From contig NZ_JARPQB010000051.1 in assembly GCF_029478665.1 (NCBI RefSeq), forward strand, positions 1 through 39,396: 39,396 nucleotides of DNA, given 5' to 3'. This DNA comes from Pseudomonas entomophila (GTDB lineage: Bacteria > Pseudomonadota > Gammaproteobacteria > Pseudomonadales > Pseudomonadaceae). Position numbers and translations under genes: made by a program. The notes under the pieces were generated by a model. That model had not been told where the DNA came from. It did not search any database and saw only the letters and a program-made list of their open reading frames with translations. Positions 1 to 10,279 of this stretch are shown here, one piece after another (the stretch's first letter is position 1; each line of letters begins with the position of its first letter).

Positions 1-86
1 GGGGCGCATGGGGACGGGGTTCCAGATCGAGTGCGGGAGTCTGACGCTGCAAAGGGCAGACGAAGCACAGTGGACGATCTGTAATC

Positions 87-111
87 GGTTCGCCGGCAAG
101 CCGGCTCCTAC
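87..111. repeat. Single REP-type palindromic element
   Basis: This stretch carries the TTCGCCGGCAAGCCGGCTCC palindromic core typical of Pseudomonas REP elements. It lies just beyond the terminator of the nuo operon. Similar cores recur in at least eight other gaps of this window, always between genes. Confidence 0.7.
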
Positions 112-130
112 GAGGGCAGGCGAACCGCAT

Positions 131-158
131 AAAAAAACACCCCGCCGAGGCGGGGTGT
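131..158 (-). terminator. Rho-independent terminator of the nuo operon
   Basis: Read on the minus strand, the GC-rich stem ACACCCCGCC/GGCGGGGTGT (arms 149-158 and 137-146) is followed directly by a run of seven T. It lies about 20 bases past the nuoN stop and is a textbook intrinsic terminator. Confidence 0.92.
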
Positions 159-178
159 CTTGTGACGCTAACAGCCGA

Positions 179-1648
179 TCAACCGATCAGTTGCAGGCCC
201 GCCTGCTGCACCATCTCCAGCAGCGGCTGCGGGTATACACCCAGCACGAAGGCGAGAATGGCGATCGCCAGCAGCATCACGCCGCCGGTGCGCTGTTCCC
301 ACTTCAGCGGGGCGTCGTGGCGACGCAGGTTCGGTTCGACCAGGTACAGGGTGACCATGACGCGCAGGTAGTAGTACACGCCGATGGCGCTACCCAGCAC
401 CAGGGCGCCGACCAGCCACCACAGCTGCGACTCGACGCCGGTGGCGATGATGTAGAACTTGCCGATGAAGCCCGCGGTCAGCGGGATACCAGCCAGCGAC
501 AGCATCATCACGGTGAGCACCGCGGTCAGGTACGGACGGCGCCAGAACAGGCCGCGGTACTCGTACAGGGCGTCGGCGTCACGGCCGGCGTACGGCGAGG
601 ACATCAGGGTGATCACACCGAACGCGCCCAGGCTGGTGATCACGTAGGTGACCAGGTACACGCCCATGGCTTCCATGGCCAGGCCCTTGCTGGCGACCAG
701 GGCGATGACCAGGTAGCCGAAGTGGGCGATGGACGAGTAACCCAGCAGACGCTTGAGGTTGCTCTGGGTCAGTGCCAGCAGGTTGCCGATCAGGATCGAG
801 GCGACCGCGATCACCGCCAGCACGGTGCTCAGCACGCCGCTGCTGGCGGCTGGGGAGAGCATGAACAGGCGCACGACCACGGCGAATACCGCGACCTTGC
901 TGGCGGTGGCCAGGAACGCGGCGACCGGCGCCGGGGCGCCTTCGTACACGTCCGGAGTCCACAGGTGGAAGGGTACCAGCGACAGCTTGAAGGCCAGACC
1001 TACCAGCATCATGCCCAGGCCCAACTGCGCCAGCAGGCTCGGCATGCTGGTGGCGGCCAGGGCCTTGCCCAGCTGGTCGAAGGTCAGGCTGCCGGCATCG
1101 GCGTACAGCAGCGCCATGCCGAACAGCAGGAAGGCGGAACCGGCGGCCGACAGCACCATGTACTTGATGCCGGCTTCCAGCGAGCGCTTGTTGAAGAAGG
1201 CGTATGCCACCAGGCCGTAGACCGGCACCGACAGCAGCTCCAGGCCGATGAACAGGCCGGCCAGGTGGTTGGCGCTGACCAGCACCAGGCCACCCAGCGC
1301 CGACATCAGCAGCAGCAGGTACAGCTCTTCACGGTTGCCCGGGAAGCCCTTGGAGCCTTCGCCGAGGTAGGCGTGGGCGAGGGTGACGCAGGCCAGTGTC
1401 GCCACCAGGATGATCGCCATGTACAGGCAGGCGAACTTGTCGATGGTCACCAGCGTGGTGACCGCCAGCGGCGCGACTTTAAGGGCCGGCAGGATCGACA
1501 GCAGGGCCAGGTTCAGGCCCACGGTGGACAGCAGGAAGGTCTGCGAGTGGTTGCGCTTCCAGGCGATCGCCAGCATCACCACCACCGTGGTGATGGTGGT
1601 GATCAGCATCGGCGCCAATGCGATGAAGTGTTGAGTGGTGAATTCCAT
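179..1648 (-). CDS. nuoN: NADH-quinone oxidoreductase subunit N
   Basis: NuoN is one of the three antiporter-like membrane subunits of complex I and takes part in proton pumping coupled to NADH oxidation by quinone. The 489-residue product is hydrophobic throughout, close to the roughly 485 residues of the E. coli protein, and has the family's conserved segments, such as KLSLVPFHLWTPDVYEGAP near residue 240. I place the start at the ATG that gives MEFTTQHFIALAP, 7 bases after the nuoM stop; an in-frame upstream ATG would overlap nuoM and add a non-membrane extension. It is the last gene of the operon and is followed by a strong terminator. Confidence 0.97.
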   Translation of the reverse strand: MEFTTQHFIALAPMLITTITTVVVMLAIAWKRNHSQTFLLSTVGLNLALLSILPALKVAPLAVTTLVTIDKFACLYMAIILVATLACVTLAHAYLGEGSKGFPGNREELYLLLLMSALGGLVLVSANHLAGLFIGLELLSVPVYGLVAYAFFNKRSLEAGIKYMVLSAAGSAFLLFGMALLYADAGSLTFDQLGKALAATSMPSLLAQLGLGMMLVGLAFKLSLVPFHLWTPDVYEGAPAPVAAFLATASKVAVFAVVVRLFMLSPAASSGVLSTVLAVIAVASILIGNLLALTQSNLKRLLGYSSIAHFGYLVIALVASKGLAMEAMGVYLVTYVITSLGAFGVITLMSSPYAGRDADALYEYRGLFWRRPYLTAVLTVMMLSLAGIPLTAGFIGKFYIIATGVESQLWWLVGALVLGSAIGVYYYLRVMVTLYLVEPNLRRHDAPLKWEQRTGGVMLLAIAILAFVLGVYPQPLLEMVQQAGLQLIG

Positions 1649-1655
1649 AGCGCTC

Positions 1656-3188
1656 TTACCGGGCCGAAGCGAGTTGAGTGAAAGCGGAACCGAGCCACTG
1701 CTGCACACCGCTCATGGTGGCGGCAGAGGTGTCCAGGAACGGCTGCGGATACACGCCCAGCAGGATCAGCAGGCCCGCCAGGCCCAGCACCATGATCAGC
1801 TCGCGACCGTCCATGCCGGCCAGCACGGTGTCGGCCTTGGCCGGGCCGAAGTAGGCGCGGTGGATCATGATCAGCGAGTAGACCGAACCGAACACCAGGC
1901 CGGTGGTGGCGATCACGGTGATCCACGGTACGTGGGCGAAGCTGCCGATCAGGATCAGGAACTCGCCGACGAAGTTGCCGGTACCCGGCAAACCGAGCGA
2001 CGCGGCGGCGAAGAACAGGCTGATCGCAGGCAGGTAGGCGATGCGGTGCCACAGGCCACCCATTTCGCGCATGTCACGGGTGTGCAGGCGCTCGTACAGC
2101 TGGCCGGCCAGGATGAACAGCGCGGCGGCCGACAGGCCGTGGGCCAGCATCTGGATGACCGCGCCCTGCAGGGCCTGCTGGCTGCCGGAGTAGATACCGA
2201 TCAGCACGAAGCCCATGTGCGAGACGCTGGAGAACGCCACCAGGCGCTTGATGTCGGTTTGCGCGAAGGCCAGGAAGGCACCGTAGAAGATACCGATCAG
2301 GCCCAGGGTCATGGCGATCGGCGCGAACTCGGCCGAAGCGTTCGGGAACAGCGGCAGGGCGAAGCGCAGCAGGCCGTAGGCCGCGGTCTTCAGCAAGATA
2401 CCGGCGAGGTCGACGGAACCTGCGGTCGGTGCCTGGGCGTGGGCGTCAGGCAGCCAGGAGTGGAACGGCACCACCGGCAGCTTCACCGCGAAGGCGATGA
2501 AGAAGCCCAGCATCAGCACGTACTCGACGCCGGCCGGCAGCTCGGCCTTGAGCAGGTCGCTGTAGTTGAAGGTGAGCACGCCGGTGGTGTTGTAGTTGAC
2601 CAGCACCAGGCCGAGGATCGCCACCAGCATGATCAGGCCGCTGGCCTGGGTGAAGATGAAGAACTTGGTCGCCGCGTAGATCCGGGTCTTCTTGCCGTCC
2701 GTCGAGCTATGGCCCCAGAGCGCGATGAGGAAGTACATCGGCACCAGCATCATTTCCCAGAAGAAGAAGAACAGGAACAGGTCCAGGGCCAGGAACACGC
2801 CGACCACACCGCCGAGGATCCACATCAGGTTGAGGTGGAAGAAGCCGACGTGGCGCTGGATCTCTTTCCACGAACACAGCACCGACAGCACACCGAGCAG
2901 GCCGGTGAGCAGGATCATCAGCAGCGACAGGCCGTCGAGGGCCAGGTGGATGCTGATGCCGAAGCGCTTGATCCACTCGACTTTGTACTCGAGGGCCCAG
3001 GCGGGCTCCGCGCCAGGGGCGGGAGCCAGGGTGTAGTTGCCGTTCGCCCACAGCCACAGGCCGATGCCAAGCAGCAGGGACATGGTCAGCAGCGCGATCC
3101 AGCGCGGCAGGGTGGAGCCGAAGCGCTCACCCAGCCAGCACAGGAAGCCGCCGATGAAGGGGATCAGGATCAGCCAAGGCAAAATCAT
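1656..3188 (-). CDS. nuoM: NADH-quinone oxidoreductase subunit M
   Basis: NuoM is an antiporter-like proton-pumping subunit of the complex I membrane arm. The 510-residue product is almost entirely membrane segments. The segment FFFWEMMLVPMYFLIALWG holds Glu145, which corresponds to the essential glutamate of this family (E144 in E. coli), and the PVVPFHSWLPDAHAQAPT segment around residue 240 is the usual discontinuous-helix signature. It starts 40 bases downstream of the nuoL stop and ends 7 bases before nuoN. Length and order match other gammaproteobacterial operons, and nothing is missing. Confidence 0.97.
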   Translation of the reverse strand: MILPWLILIPFIGGFLCWLGERFGSTLPRWIALLTMSLLLGIGLWLWANGNYTLAPAPGAEPAWALEYKVEWIKRFGISIHLALDGLSLLMILLTGLLGVLSVLCSWKEIQRHVGFFHLNLMWILGGVVGVFLALDLFLFFFFWEMMLVPMYFLIALWGHSSTDGKKTRIYAATKFFIFTQASGLIMLVAILGLVLVNYNTTGVLTFNYSDLLKAELPAGVEYVLMLGFFIAFAVKLPVVPFHSWLPDAHAQAPTAGSVDLAGILLKTAAYGLLRFALPLFPNASAEFAPIAMTLGLIGIFYGAFLAFAQTDIKRLVAFSSVSHMGFVLIGIYSGSQQALQGAVIQMLAHGLSAAALFILAGQLYERLHTRDMREMGGLWHRIAYLPAISLFFAAASLGLPGTGNFVGEFLILIGSFAHVPWITVIATTGLVFGSVYSLIMIHRAYFGPAKADTVLAGMDGRELIMVLGLAGLLILLGVYPQPFLDTSAATMSGVQQWLGSAFTQLASAR

Positions 3189-3228
3189 GACGGGTTGGTT
3201 TCCTTTGGCAAAGTCGCAAGATTCATAG

Positions 3229-5082
3229 TCATACCGCGGCCACTACCACGGCACCGAGCACCAGCACGGCGCCCACGGCGATCGAGGCGGTGTACCAGCG
3301 CAGCTGGCCGGTCTCGGTCTTGCTCATGGCGACGTGGCCGCCACGGGCCATCCGAGGGATGAGGCCGATGCTGCGGTCAACCGGGTCCTTGCGCAGGAGG
3401 TGGCTGATCAGCAGGTAAGGTTTGACGAAGAGCTTGTCGTAGATCCAGTCGAAGCCCCAGGCGGCGAACCACCAGGCCGACAGGACGCGACCGATACCGC
3501 TGTTGGCGACCGCGGTGACGAAGCGGCGCTTGCCCAGGAACAGCATGGCCGACAGCAGGATACCGGCGATGGCGATGGCGCCCGAGGCGATCTCCAGCGA
3601 GTGCTTGGCTTCGCCACCGGCGTGGCCGGCGCTTTCAGGCAGCACGCCTGCCAGCGGCGGGTGGATCCAGGCACCAACGAAGGTCGACAGCACGATCAGC
3701 ACGCCCAGCGGCAGCCAGTGGCTGATGCCGTGGCCGGCGTGGGCTTCGGTCTTGGCTTCACCATGGAAGGCGATGAAGATCAGGCGGAAGGTGTACAGCG
3801 AGGTCATGAACGCACCGACCAGGCCGGCGTACAGCAGGCCGCTGTTGCCGCTGGCGAAGGCTTCCCAAAGAATTTCGTCCTTGGAGTAGAAGCCCACGGT
3901 CAGGATCGGCAGGGCGGCCAGGGCGGCGCCGCCGACCACGAAGCTGGCGTAGGCCAGCGGCAGTTTCTTCCACAGGCCGCCCATCTTGAAGATGTTCTGC
4001 TCGTGGTGGCAGGCGACGATCACCGCACCGGAGGCAAGGAACAGCAGGGCCTTGAAGAAGGCGTGGGTCATCAGGTGGAAGATCGCCGCGTCCCAGGCGC
4101 CAACACCCAGCGCGAGGAACATGTAGCCGATCTGGCTCATGGTCGAGTAGGCGAGGATACGCTTGATATCGGTCTGTACCAGGGCGGCGAAGCCGGCCAG
4201 GACCAGGGTGACACCGCCGACCACGCCGACCAGGTGCAGGATGTCCGGCGCCAGCAGGAACAGGCCGTTGGTACGGGCGATCAGGTACACGCCCGCGGTC
4301 ACCATGGTTGCCGCGTGGATCAGCGCCGACACCGGGGTCGGGCCCGCCATCGCGTCGGCCAGCCAGGTCTGCAGCGGCAGCTGCGCCGACTTGCCGACCG
4401 CGCCACCCAGCAGCATCAGGGTCGCCAGGACCATCCAGGTATCACCAGCCTGGAACTTCTGCGGTGCCAGCACCAACAGTTCCTGCACGTTCAGCGTGCC
4501 CAGCTGGGCGAACAGGATGAACAGGCCGATGGCCATGAACACGTCGCCGATACGGGTGACGATGAAGGCCTTGAGTGCCGCGTTACCGTTGTTGCGGTTG
4601 CTGTAGTAGAAACCGATCAACAGGTACGAGCACAGGCCCACGCCTTCCCAGCCGAAGTAGATGAACAGCAGGTTGTCGCCCAGCACCAGGAACAGCATGC
4701 TGGCGATGAACAGGTTGGTGTACGAGAAGAAGCGCGAGTAGCCGGCTTCGCCACGCATGTACCAGGAGGCGAACAGGTGGATCAGGAAGCCGACGCCGGT
4801 GACCACGCCCAGCATGGTGACCGACAGGCCATCCACGTACAGGGTGAAGTTCGGCGCGAAGCCGTCCACCGACATCCACTGCCACAGCAGCTGGCTGTAC
4901 GCGCCGCCTTCAGGCGGGGCGACATTGAACTGCCAGATCACGTAGGCGGCAGTGGCCGCCGACAGACCGACCGAGCCGACGCCGACCAGCGCCGACAGGT
5001 TCTCGGACCAGCGGCCGCGCGAGAATGACAGCAGCAGGAAGCCGATCAGGGGGAATACGAACGTCAGGAAGATAAGGTTCAT
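3229..5082 (-). CDS. nuoL: NADH-quinone oxidoreductase subunit L
   Basis: NuoL is the distal antiporter-like subunit of complex I. It carries the long lateral helix that runs along the membrane arm. The 617-residue length is close to E. coli NuoL (613). Visible signatures are [17 protein letters not shown] around residues 143-160, which contains the conserved glutamate, and [32 protein letters not shown] near residue 235. The C-terminal part after about residue 480 is the extra helical extension that separates NuoL from NuoM and NuoN. Its start overlaps the nuoK stop by four bases (ATGA), which implies translational coupling. Confidence 0.97.
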
Positions 5083-5387
5083 CCGCGCATCTCACTGGCA
5101 GCATCGATGTCGAGAGTGTGGAAGCGGCGATACAGTTGCAGCAGGATCGCCAGGCCAATGCTGGCCTCGGCGGCTGCCAGGCTGATCACCAGAATGAACA
5201 TCACCTGGCCGTCGGGCTGGACCCAACGGGCGCCGGCGACGATGAACGCCAGGGCGGAGGCGTTCATCATGACTTCCAGGCTCATGAGCACGAAGAGGAT
5301 GTTGCGGCGGACCATCAGCCCGACCAGACCTAAGCAGAACAGGATGCCGGCGACCGCCAGACCATGTTCGAGAGGGATAGCACCCAT
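5079..5387 (-). CDS. nuoK: NADH-quinone oxidoreductase subunit K
   Basis: NuoK is a small three-helix membrane subunit of complex I, homologous to the MrpC antiporter subunit. The 102 residues have three hydrophobic segments. Glu38 (in SLEVMMNA) and Glu74 (in [10 protein letters not shown]) correspond to the two buried glutamates needed for proton transfer (E36 and E72 in E. coli). The gene starts 3 bases after the nuoJ stop and overlaps nuoL by four bases. Confidence 0.97.
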
Positions 5388-5390
5388 GAT

Positions 5391-5891
5391 TTACTCCTTC
5401 GCCTCGTTGCGGCCCAGGTGGAAGGCGGTGACGGCCGCGGCGAGCAGCAGCATCGACGCCAGTTCGACCACCAGCAGGTACGGGCCGAACAGGCTGATGC
5501 CCACGGCCTTGGCGTCCACGGTGGTACCGCTGATGGCCGCGCCACTCGGGGTGACGAACAGCACGTACAGCAGCTCCAGCAGCAGCAGGGCGGCGAGAAT
5601 CACCGGCCCTGCCCAGATGCCCGGCTTGAGCCAGCCACGCTCCTGGGCGACCGAGGCCGGCCCGAGGTTGAGCATCATCACCACGAAGACGAACAGCACC
5701 ATGATGGCGCCGGCGTAGGCGATCACTTCCAGGGCGCCGGCGAACGGCGCACCAAGGGAGAAGAAGATCATCGCCACGGAGATCAGCGAAATGATCAGGT
5801 AGAGCAGGGCGTGCACGGGGTTGGTGCCGGTCACCACGCGCAGCGTGGAGACAACGGCAACGCCGGATGCGAAGTAGAAAGCGAATTCCAT
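5391..5891 (-). CDS. nuoJ: NADH-quinone oxidoreductase subunit J
   Basis: NuoJ is a five-helix membrane subunit at the junction between the quinone site and the pumping modules of complex I. The product is 166 residues, a little shorter than the E. coli protein. The conserved segment EVIAYAGAIMVLFVFVVMMLNL, around residues 54-75, is the region that forms the pi-bulge helix in this family. It begins 10 bases after the nuoI stop and ends 3 bases before nuoK. Confidence 0.97.
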   Translation of the reverse strand: MEFAFYFASGVAVVSTLRVVTGTNPVHALLYLIISLISVAMIFFSLGAPFAGALEVIAYAGAIMVLFVFVVMMLNLGPASVAQERGWLKPGIWAGPVILAALLLLELLYVLFVTPSGAAISGTTVDAKAVGISLFGPYLLVVELASMLLLAAAVTAFHLGRNEAKE

Positions 5892-5901
5892 CTTTCTGTC
5901 C

Positions 5902-6450
5902 TTATGGGAGCAAGCTCTTCACGTTGATCGGCTCGGCTTCGTTCTGCGCGGAGCCCTTCGGCTTGCCAGCGATCGCCATACCCGCAACACGGTAGAAGTT
6001 GTAGTCAGGGTTCTTGCCGGGGCCGGAGATCAGCAGATCTTCTTTCTCGTACACCAGGTCCTGACGCTTGAACTCGGCCATTTCGAAATCCGGAGTGAGC
6101 TGGATCGCGGTGGTCGGGCAGGCCTCTTCGCACAGGCCGCAGAAGATGCAGCGCGAGAAGTTGATGCGGAAGAACTCGGGGTACCAACGGCCGTCTTCTG
6201 TCTCAGCCTTCTGCAGCGAGATGCAGCCGACCGGGCAGGCCACCGCGCAGAGGTTGCACGCCACGCAGCGCTCCTCGCCGTCGGGGTCGCGGGTGAGGAC
6301 GATGCGGCCGCGGTAGCGCGGCGGCAGGTACACGGGTTCTTCGGGGTACTGCAGGGTGTCGCGCTTGCGGAACCCGTGGGAGAACACCATGGCCAGGCTG
6401 CGCAGCTGGGTGCCGGTGCCCTTAACGATGTCGCCGATATATTTGAACAT
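5902..6450 (-). CDS. nuoI: NADH-quinone oxidoreductase subunit I (2x[4Fe-4S])
   Basis: NuoI is the ferredoxin-like peripheral subunit that passes electrons from the NuoG chain to cluster N2 in NuoB. Two complete CxxCxxCxxxC motifs are visible: Cys62, 65, 68 and 72 (CVACNLCAVACP) and Cys101, 104, 107 and 111 (CIFCGLCEEACP), the ligands of clusters N6a and N6b. The 182-residue length is normal for the family. It lies 11 bases after nuoH. Confidence 0.98.
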   Translation of the reverse strand: MFKYIGDIVKGTGTQLRSLAMVFSHGFRKRDTLQYPEEPVYLPPRYRGRIVLTRDPDGEERCVACNLCAVACPVGCISLQKAETEDGRWYPEFFRINFSRCIFCGLCEEACPTTAIQLTPDFEMAEFKRQDLVYEKEDLLISGPGKNPDYNFYRVAGMAIAGKPKGSAQNEAEPINVKSLLP

Positions 6451-6461
6451 GGGTCAAATCC

Positions 6462-7469
6462 TCACTGGGCCGCGACGGCTGGCGTGTTGTAGAGCACAAC
6501 CGCAGCGGTCACCAGCAAATTGATCAGGGTCAGCGGCAGGCAGAACTTCCAGCTGAAGTCCATCACCTGGTCATAGCGCGGGCGCGGGATCGAGGCGCGC
6601 AGCAGGATGAACAGCATGATGAAGAACGCGGTCTTCAGGGCGAACCACAGGAACGGCACTTGCGGCAGGATGCCGAACGGACCGTGCCAGCCACCGAAGA
6701 ACAGGGTTACCAGCAGCGCCGAGATCAGGATGATGCCGATGTACTCACCGACGAAGAACATGCCCCATTTCATGCCGGCATATTCGATGTGGTAGCCGTC
6801 GGCCAGTTCCTGTTCCGCTTCCGGCTGGTCGAACGGGTGACGGTGGGTCACGGCGACGCCAGCGATGAAGAAGGTGCAGAAACCGAAGAACTGCGGAATG
6901 ATGAACCACAGGTTGTTGGCCTGGTATTCAACGATGTCGCGCATGTTGAACGAGCCCACCTGCACCACCACGCCCATCAGCGCCAGACCGAGGAACACTT
7001 CGTACGACACGGTCTGTGCCGAAGCCCGCAGGCTGCCCAGCAGGGCGTACTTGTTGTTCGACGACCAGCCGGCGAACAGCACCGCGTAGACCGACAGGCC
7101 GGCCATGGCGAAGAAGAACAGCAGGCCGATGTTCAGGTCGGCGACGCCCCACAGCGGAGTGATCGGGATGACCACGAAGGCGATCAGCAGGGCACTCATG
7201 GCCACGACCGGCGCCAGGGTGAAGATCATGCGATCGACGAAGGGCGGGTTCCAGTCTTCCTTGAAGAACATCTTCAGCATGTCGGCGGCAATCTGGAACA
7301 TGCCGAACGGGCCGACACGGTTCGGACCGTAGCGGTCCTGCCACCAGCCCAGCAGGCGACGTTCGACGAAGCTGAGCAGCGCGCCGCAGACCACCACGGC
7401 CAGCAGGACCACGATGGCCCGCACGACGGTGAGGATCACATCGATCACTTCGGGGGTGAACCAGCTCAT
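6462..7469 (-). CDS. nuoH: NADH-quinone oxidoreductase subunit H
   Basis: NuoH is the membrane subunit that forms the quinone-access chamber and docks the peripheral arm. It has 335 residues and about eight membrane segments. Family signatures include ERRLLGWWQDRYGPNRVGPFG near residue 36 and the acidic loop HPFDQPEAEQELADGYHIEYAGMKW near residue 210. The start overlaps the nuoG stop by four bases. Nothing is missing relative to the family. Confidence 0.97.
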   Translation of the reverse strand: MSWFTPEVIDVILTVVRAIVVLLAVVVCGALLSFVERRLLGWWQDRYGPNRVGPFGMFQIAADMLKMFFKEDWNPPFVDRMIFTLAPVVAMSALLIAFVVIPITPLWGVADLNIGLLFFFAMAGLSVYAVLFAGWSSNNKYALLGSLRASAQTVSYEVFLGLALMGVVVQVGSFNMRDIVEYQANNLWFIIPQFFGFCTFFIAGVAVTHRHPFDQPEAEQELADGYHIEYAGMKWGMFFVGEYIGIILISALLVTLFFGGWHGPFGILPQVPFLWFALKTAFFIMLFILLRASIPRPRYDQVMDFSWKFCLPLTLINLLVTAAVVLYNTPAVAAQ

Positions 7470-10180
7470 TGTGCTGCCTCCTGCAGACCTTCGACGGATG
7501 CACCGAAGATGGCGGGCGGAATGCCGGCCAGGCCTTTGGGCAGCGCAACCAGGCCAGCGCCCAGTTCTTCATTGATACGCAGCGGCAGGCGCAGCGAAAC
7601 GCCGGCGACGGTCAGGCTCAGCAGCGCGCCGTCGTTGACGCCCAGGCGGTCGGCTTCGGACTTGGCCAGGCCGACGTAGGCGGCTGGGATGCGCTCTTGC
7701 ACCGGGGCGGCGCGCGAGGAGCTCTCTTCGCTGCCGAACAGGTGGAAGAACGGTACCGCGGTCCAGGTGCCACGGGCCGGGTTGAAGGCGCCCGGGATGG
7801 CGGTGAACCAGTTGAGCTTGTCGCCCTGCGACTCGATCAGGCGCACGCCCGGGTCACCGGCGCGCAGGTGGCCACCGACTTCGTCCTGGAACTTGTTCCA
7901 GGCTTGCGGCGAGTTCCAGCCCGGCGACCAGGCGAACGGCACTTGCTGGCGCGGTTCGGCGGAGCCCGAGTAACCTTCCATGGAGAAGGCGAACGCGGTG
8001 TCCTTGTCCTGTGGCGTGCGCGGCTCGTGCACGCTGATGTTGGCGCGCATGGCAGTACGGCCGGAGTAGCGCAGCGGCTCGCGGGCCAGCTTCATGCCCT
8101 TGATGCGGAACGCGGCGGAAGGTGCTGCGTTGACGATGCCGGCCAGTTGCGGGGCGGCTTCGGCGCAGGCGCTGGTGACATGGTCCAGCTGGGTCCAGTC
8201 CACCGGCTTGTTGAGCAGGGTGGCACGCAGGGCGTGCATCCAGCGCCAGCCTTCGTGGATCTGGATGCTGCTGTCCAGGTACTGCGGGTCGAACACCTGG
8301 AAGAAGCGCTGGGCACGGCCTTCCTGGCTGACCAGGGTACCGTCGCCTTCGGCGAACGAGGCGGCTGGCAGCACCAGGTGGGCGCGGTCGCTGGTGGCGG
8401 TCTTGGAGTGGTCGGCGACGATGATCACCTTGGCGGCGGCCAGGGCAGCGTCGACCTTTTGTGCCGGCACGCGGGCGTACAGGTCGTTTTCCAGCACCAC
8501 GATGGCGTCGGCCTTGCCGCTGATCACGGCGTCCAGCGCCGCGTCGACGGACTCACCGCCCATCATCGCCATGCCCAGGCTGTTGGCTTCCGGGACGACC
8601 AGGCTCAGCGAACCGTTTTTCTCGCGCAGCTTGAGGGCCTTGGCGATGTTGGCGGCGGCTTCGATCAGCGCAGGGTCGGCCAGCGAAGTACCGGCGACGA
8701 CCAGCGGGCGCTGGGCAGCGACCAGGGCGTCGGCGATGCGCTGGGCCAGGGCCTTGGCTTCAGCGTCCAAACCTTCGACGGCAGGGGCGCTCGGGTCAAT
8801 GGCGTGGGCCACGGCGAAACCGATACGGGCAAGGTCCGCAGGCGCGGCGTGCACACACTCTTCGGCAACGTCATCGAGCTTGGTTTCAGCCAGCGAAGCG
8901 ATGAACAGCGGGTACAGCGCGTGCTGGCCGATGTTCTTCACCGCAGCGTCGAGCCAAGGCTGTACGCGCATGGCGTCAGCCATGGCCTCGGCCTTGCCCT
9001 TGGTGGCCTGGCGCACGGCCAGGGCAACGCGGGCGGCGGTTTGCGTGAGGTCTTCACCGAGCACGAACACGGCGTCGTGGTCTTCGATGTCGCGCAGGGT
9101 CGGTACTGGCAGCGGGCTGTTGTTCAGCACGTTCAGCGCCAGGCGCACGCGGGCCAGCTCGCCTGCTTCCATGCCGGAGTAGAAGTACTCGGCGCCGACC
9201 AGCTCACGCAGGCCGTAGTTGCTCTCGAGGCTGGCGCGCGGCGAGCCGATGCCGACGATGGTGCGGCCACGCAGCAGGTCGGCGGCCTTGTCCAGGGCAG
9301 CGTCCAGCGACAGCTTGGTGCCATCGGCCAGCAGCGGCTGGCGTGGACGGTCCTTGCGGTTGACGTAGCCGTAGCCGAAGCGGCCGCGGTCGCACAGGAA
9401 GTACTGGTTCACCGAGCCGTTGAAGCGGTTCTCGATACGGCGCAGTTCGCCGTAGCGCTCGCCGGGGCTGATGTTGCAGCCGCTGGAGCAGCCATGGCAG
9501 ATGCTCGGGGCGAACTGCATGTCCCACTTGCGGTTGTAGCGCTCGGAGTGGGTCTTGTCGGTGAACACACCGGTCGGGCAGACCTCGGTGAGGTTGCCGG
9601 AGAACTCGCTTTCCAGCACGCCGTCTTCAACGCGACCGAAGTACACGTTGTCGTGGGCGCCGTAGACGCCCAGGTCGGTGCCGCCGGCGTAGTCCTTGTA
9701 GTAGCGCACGCAGCGGTAGCAGGCGATGCAGCGGTTCATCTCGTGGGCGATGAACGGGCCGAGGTCCTGGTTCTGGTGGGTACGCTTGGTGAAACGGTAG
9801 CGGCGCTCGTTGTGGCCGGTCATTACCGTCATGTCCTGCAGGTGGCAGTGACCGCCTTCCTCGCACACCGGGCAGTCGTGCGGGTGGTTGGTCATCAGCC
9901 ACTCGACGACGCTGGCGCGGAACGCCTTCGATTCTTCATCGTCGATGGAGATCCAGGTGCCGTCGGAGGCGGGGGTCATGCAGGACATGACGATACGACC
10001 ACGGGTGTCGTTCTCGTCGGTGTACTGCTTGACCGCGCACTGCCGGCAGGCGCCGACGCTACCGAGCGCCGGGTGCCAGCAGAAATAGGGGATGTCGAGG
10101 CCGAGCGACAGACACGCCTGTAACAGGTTGTCCGCACCGTTGACTTCGAGCGCTTTGCCGTCTACGTGGATAGTGGCCAT
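7466..10180 (-). CDS. nuoG: NADH-quinone oxidoreductase subunit G
   Basis: NuoG is the largest peripheral subunit of complex I and holds most of its iron-sulfur chain. From the N-terminus one sees a [2Fe-2S] domain (Cys34, 45, 48 and 67), the His-ligated motif HPHDCPVCEEGGHC for cluster N5, the CIACYRC...CP motif for N4, and a further CHGCSSGC motif with a distant Cys for the extra cluster N7 found in only some bacteria. The rest is a molybdopterin-oxidoreductase-like fold that is degenerate in this family. Its 904 residues match E. coli NuoG (about 908). A 133-base gap separates it from nuoF, the largest gap in the operon. Confidence 0.98.
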   Translation of the reverse strand: MATIHVDGKALEVNGADNLLQACLSLGLDIPYFCWHPALGSVGACRQCAVKQYTDENDTRGRIVMSCMTPASDGTWISIDDEESKAFRASVVEWLMTNHPHDCPVCEEGGHCHLQDMTVMTGHNERRYRFTKRTHQNQDLGPFIAHEMNRCIACYRCVRYYKDYAGGTDLGVYGAHDNVYFGRVEDGVLESEFSGNLTEVCPTGVFTDKTHSERYNRKWDMQFAPSICHGCSSGCNISPGERYGELRRIENRFNGSVNQYFLCDRGRFGYGYVNRKDRPRQPLLADGTKLSLDAALDKAADLLRGRTIVGIGSPRASLESNYGLRELVGAEYFYSGMEAGELARVRLALNVLNNSPLPVPTLRDIEDHDAVFVLGEDLTQTAARVALAVRQATKGKAEAMADAMRVQPWLDAAVKNIGQHALYPLFIASLAETKLDDVAEECVHAAPADLARIGFAVAHAIDPSAPAVEGLDAEAKALAQRIADALVAAQRPLVVAGTSLADPALIEAAANIAKALKLREKNGSLSLVVPEANSLGMAMMGGESVDAALDAVISGKADAIVVLENDLYARVPAQKVDAALAAAKVIIVADHSKTATSDRAHLVLPAASFAEGDGTLVSQEGRAQRFFQVFDPQYLDSSIQIHEGWRWMHALRATLLNKPVDWTQLDHVTSACAEAAPQLAGIVNAAPSAAFRIKGMKLAREPLRYSGRTAMRANISVHEPRTPQDKDTAFAFSMEGYSGSAEPRQQVPFAWSPGWNSPQAWNKFQDEVGGHLRAGDPGVRLIESQGDKLNWFTAIPGAFNPARGTWTAVPFFHLFGSEESSSRAAPVQERIPAAYVGLAKSEADRLGVNDGALLSLTVAGVSLRLPLRINEELGAGLVALPKGLAGIPPAIFGASVEGLQEAAQ

Positions 10181-10279
10181 TGTTCAAAGTTCTTCGTTGG
10201 CCCGCGTGGGCGGGCGTGGCTAATGGAAATCGGTGAGCCTGCGGCCAGCCACGAATCGTTCGGGCCGGCCGGCAGGCTG

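Noticed and set aside
8..10123. Very long open frames (up to about 880 codons) on the plus strand opposite the nuo genes
   Set aside because: They are mirror frames caused by high GC in the third codon position of nuo. The encoded proteins are rich in Gln, His, Gly and Asp with no domain character, and the minus-strand nuo proteins are certain.
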